Shown piece by piece: positions 63,538 to 64,000 of a DNA stretch of 64,000 nt. This DNA is from Polaribacter sp. L3A8 (GTDB lineage: Bacteria > Bacteroidota > Bacteroidia > Flavobacteriales > Flavobacteriaceae). The position numbers were made by a program, and so were the translations under genes. The notes under the pieces are model-generated. The model saw only the letters and a list, made by a program, of their open reading frames with translations. It had not been told where the DNA came from and did not search any database. Numbering within the stretch: the first letter of the stretch is position 1; each line of letters opens with the position of its first letter. The stretch covers positions 3,516,501 to 3,580,500 of the forward strand of contig NZ_CP047026.1 of the NCBI RefSeq assembly GCF_009796785.1, written 5' to 3'.

Positions 63538-64000
63538 TTATTGCTTTTTAATTAATTCAATTTCAAATAATTTACCCCAATGTTTACCAGTTACAAAAAG
63601 GCGGTTGTTTTCTTCGTCAAAAGCAATTCCGTTTAAAACTTCGTCTTGCGGAACTAACTTCTGTGTTTTTTCCATTTCTGTTTTTAAAGATTTTAAATTT
63701 GCAATACCTTCTACAACACCCGTTTTTGGGTCTATAATAACAATGGCATTTTGCTGATATTTGTTTGCGTAAATTTTGCCGTTTATCAATTCTAACTCAT
63801 TTAAGTTATCTACCGCGTATTTATTGGTGTAAACCTGAATCGATTTTTGTTCTTTTAAAGTCTCAGGATCTAAAAACCAAATTTTAGAAGACCCATCAGA
63901 TTTAATTAATTCAGTTCCATTATGTGTAAAGCCCCAACCCTCTGCACTTTGGTTGTATGCAAACTCTTTTTCTTGTTTAAAGGTTTCTAAATTGTATACA
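63538..64000 (-). CDS. Glutaminyl-peptide cyclotransferase (partial, C-terminal part)
   Basis: At the right edge; the last ~153 codons are present. Propeller-repeat sequence: AYNQSAEGWGFTHNGTELI, SDGSSKIWFLDPETL, NLNELELINGKIYANKYQQN and VLNGIAFDEENNRLFVTGKHW end in KLFEIELIKKQ. This matches the beta-propeller glutamine cyclotransferases (plant-type QPCT) found in Bacteroidota, which form N-terminal pyroglutamate on exported proteins. The start is beyond 64000. Confidence 0.88.
   Translation of the reverse strand, partial: VYNLETFKQEKEFAYNQSAEGWGFTHNGTELIKSDGSSKIWFLDPETLKEQKSIQVYTNKYAVDNLNELELINGKIYANKYQQNAIVIIDPKTGVVEGIANLKSLKTEMEKTQKLVPQDEVLNGIAFDEENNRLFVTGKHWGKLFEIELIKKQ

Overview
The window reads as chromosomal DNA of a marine-type flavobacterium (Bacteroidota, Flavobacteriaceae; a Polaribacter- or Tenacibaculum-like genome is my inference). 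The DNA is strongly AT-rich. Many starts have the Bacteroidota promoter form TTTG / TAnnTTTG, often as TATCTTTGCA. The gene set is typical of the group: TamL/TamB, a lipoprotein-rich envelope, a PafA-type phosphatase, a relic of a type IX secretion sorting domain, CtlX, GIN-domain and choice-of-anchor proteins. Nearly all is core genome, with four insertion-sequence loci in it.

Layout. 1-9.4 kb: a lipoprotein phosphoesterase cut by the window edge, a molybdenum-cofactor pair (MocA-like and XdhC-like), then tamL-tamB. 9.5-16.9 kb: a dense minus-strand redox and repair cluster with a zinc-ribbon protein, a hydrolase-OsmC fusion, a divergent MsrA, an aldo/keto reductase, SelO, a small glutaredoxin-like protein, a thioredoxin reductase with two N-terminal glutaredoxin domains, a canonical MsrA and MsrB. 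17.1-25.5 kb: an HD-domain protein with a Pycsar-effector-type membrane domain, convergent with a GAF protein, then der, a choice-of-anchor I lipoprotein, a small membrane protein and era. 25.6-27.5 kb: initiator tRNA-Met, a decayed two-ORF IS (ISAon1/ISL3-like) with a 60-bp duplicated end, and tRNA-Pro. 27.6-30.7 kb: trxB, a J-domain/KTSC protein, a sigma-factor-like protein, an IS256 relic and a small conserved-looking protein.

30.9-37.2 kb: a fatty-acid beta-oxidation operon (marR, bifunctional hydroxyacyl-CoA dehydrogenase/hydratase, thiolase, acyl-CoA dehydrogenase) with two near-palindromic operator candidates at the marR promoter. 37.3-38.3 kb: an intact IS1595-family element with an 8-bp target duplication. 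38.4-44.2 kb: a NatA/NatB-like ABC exporter, an MscS channel and a sigma-54 activator without an HTH domain, then peroxiredoxin, thioredoxin and a small partner protein. 44.2-46.3 kb: a flavin amine-oxidase gene split by an IS982-family element; precise excision would restore a 352-codon frame. 46.3-54.8 kb: SGNH hydrolase, GNAT, GIN protein, pyruvate dehydrogenase E1-alpha and E2, a secreted protein, a VanX-type dipeptidase, CtlX and PrsW. 54.8-64 kb: a sorting-domain relic, PafA-like phosphatase, MlaE/MlaF, two identical tRNA-Lys genes, a DUF389 membrane protein, SprT-like, an SDR, a beta-helix lipoprotein and a partial glutaminyl cyclase.

I see no CRISPR array, prophage, rRNA or complete recognised defence operon. 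The most unusual items are the HD-PycTM protein without a visible nucleotide cyclase, the double-glutaredoxin thioredoxin reductase inside the Msr/SelO cluster, and the clean IS insertion in the amine oxidase.
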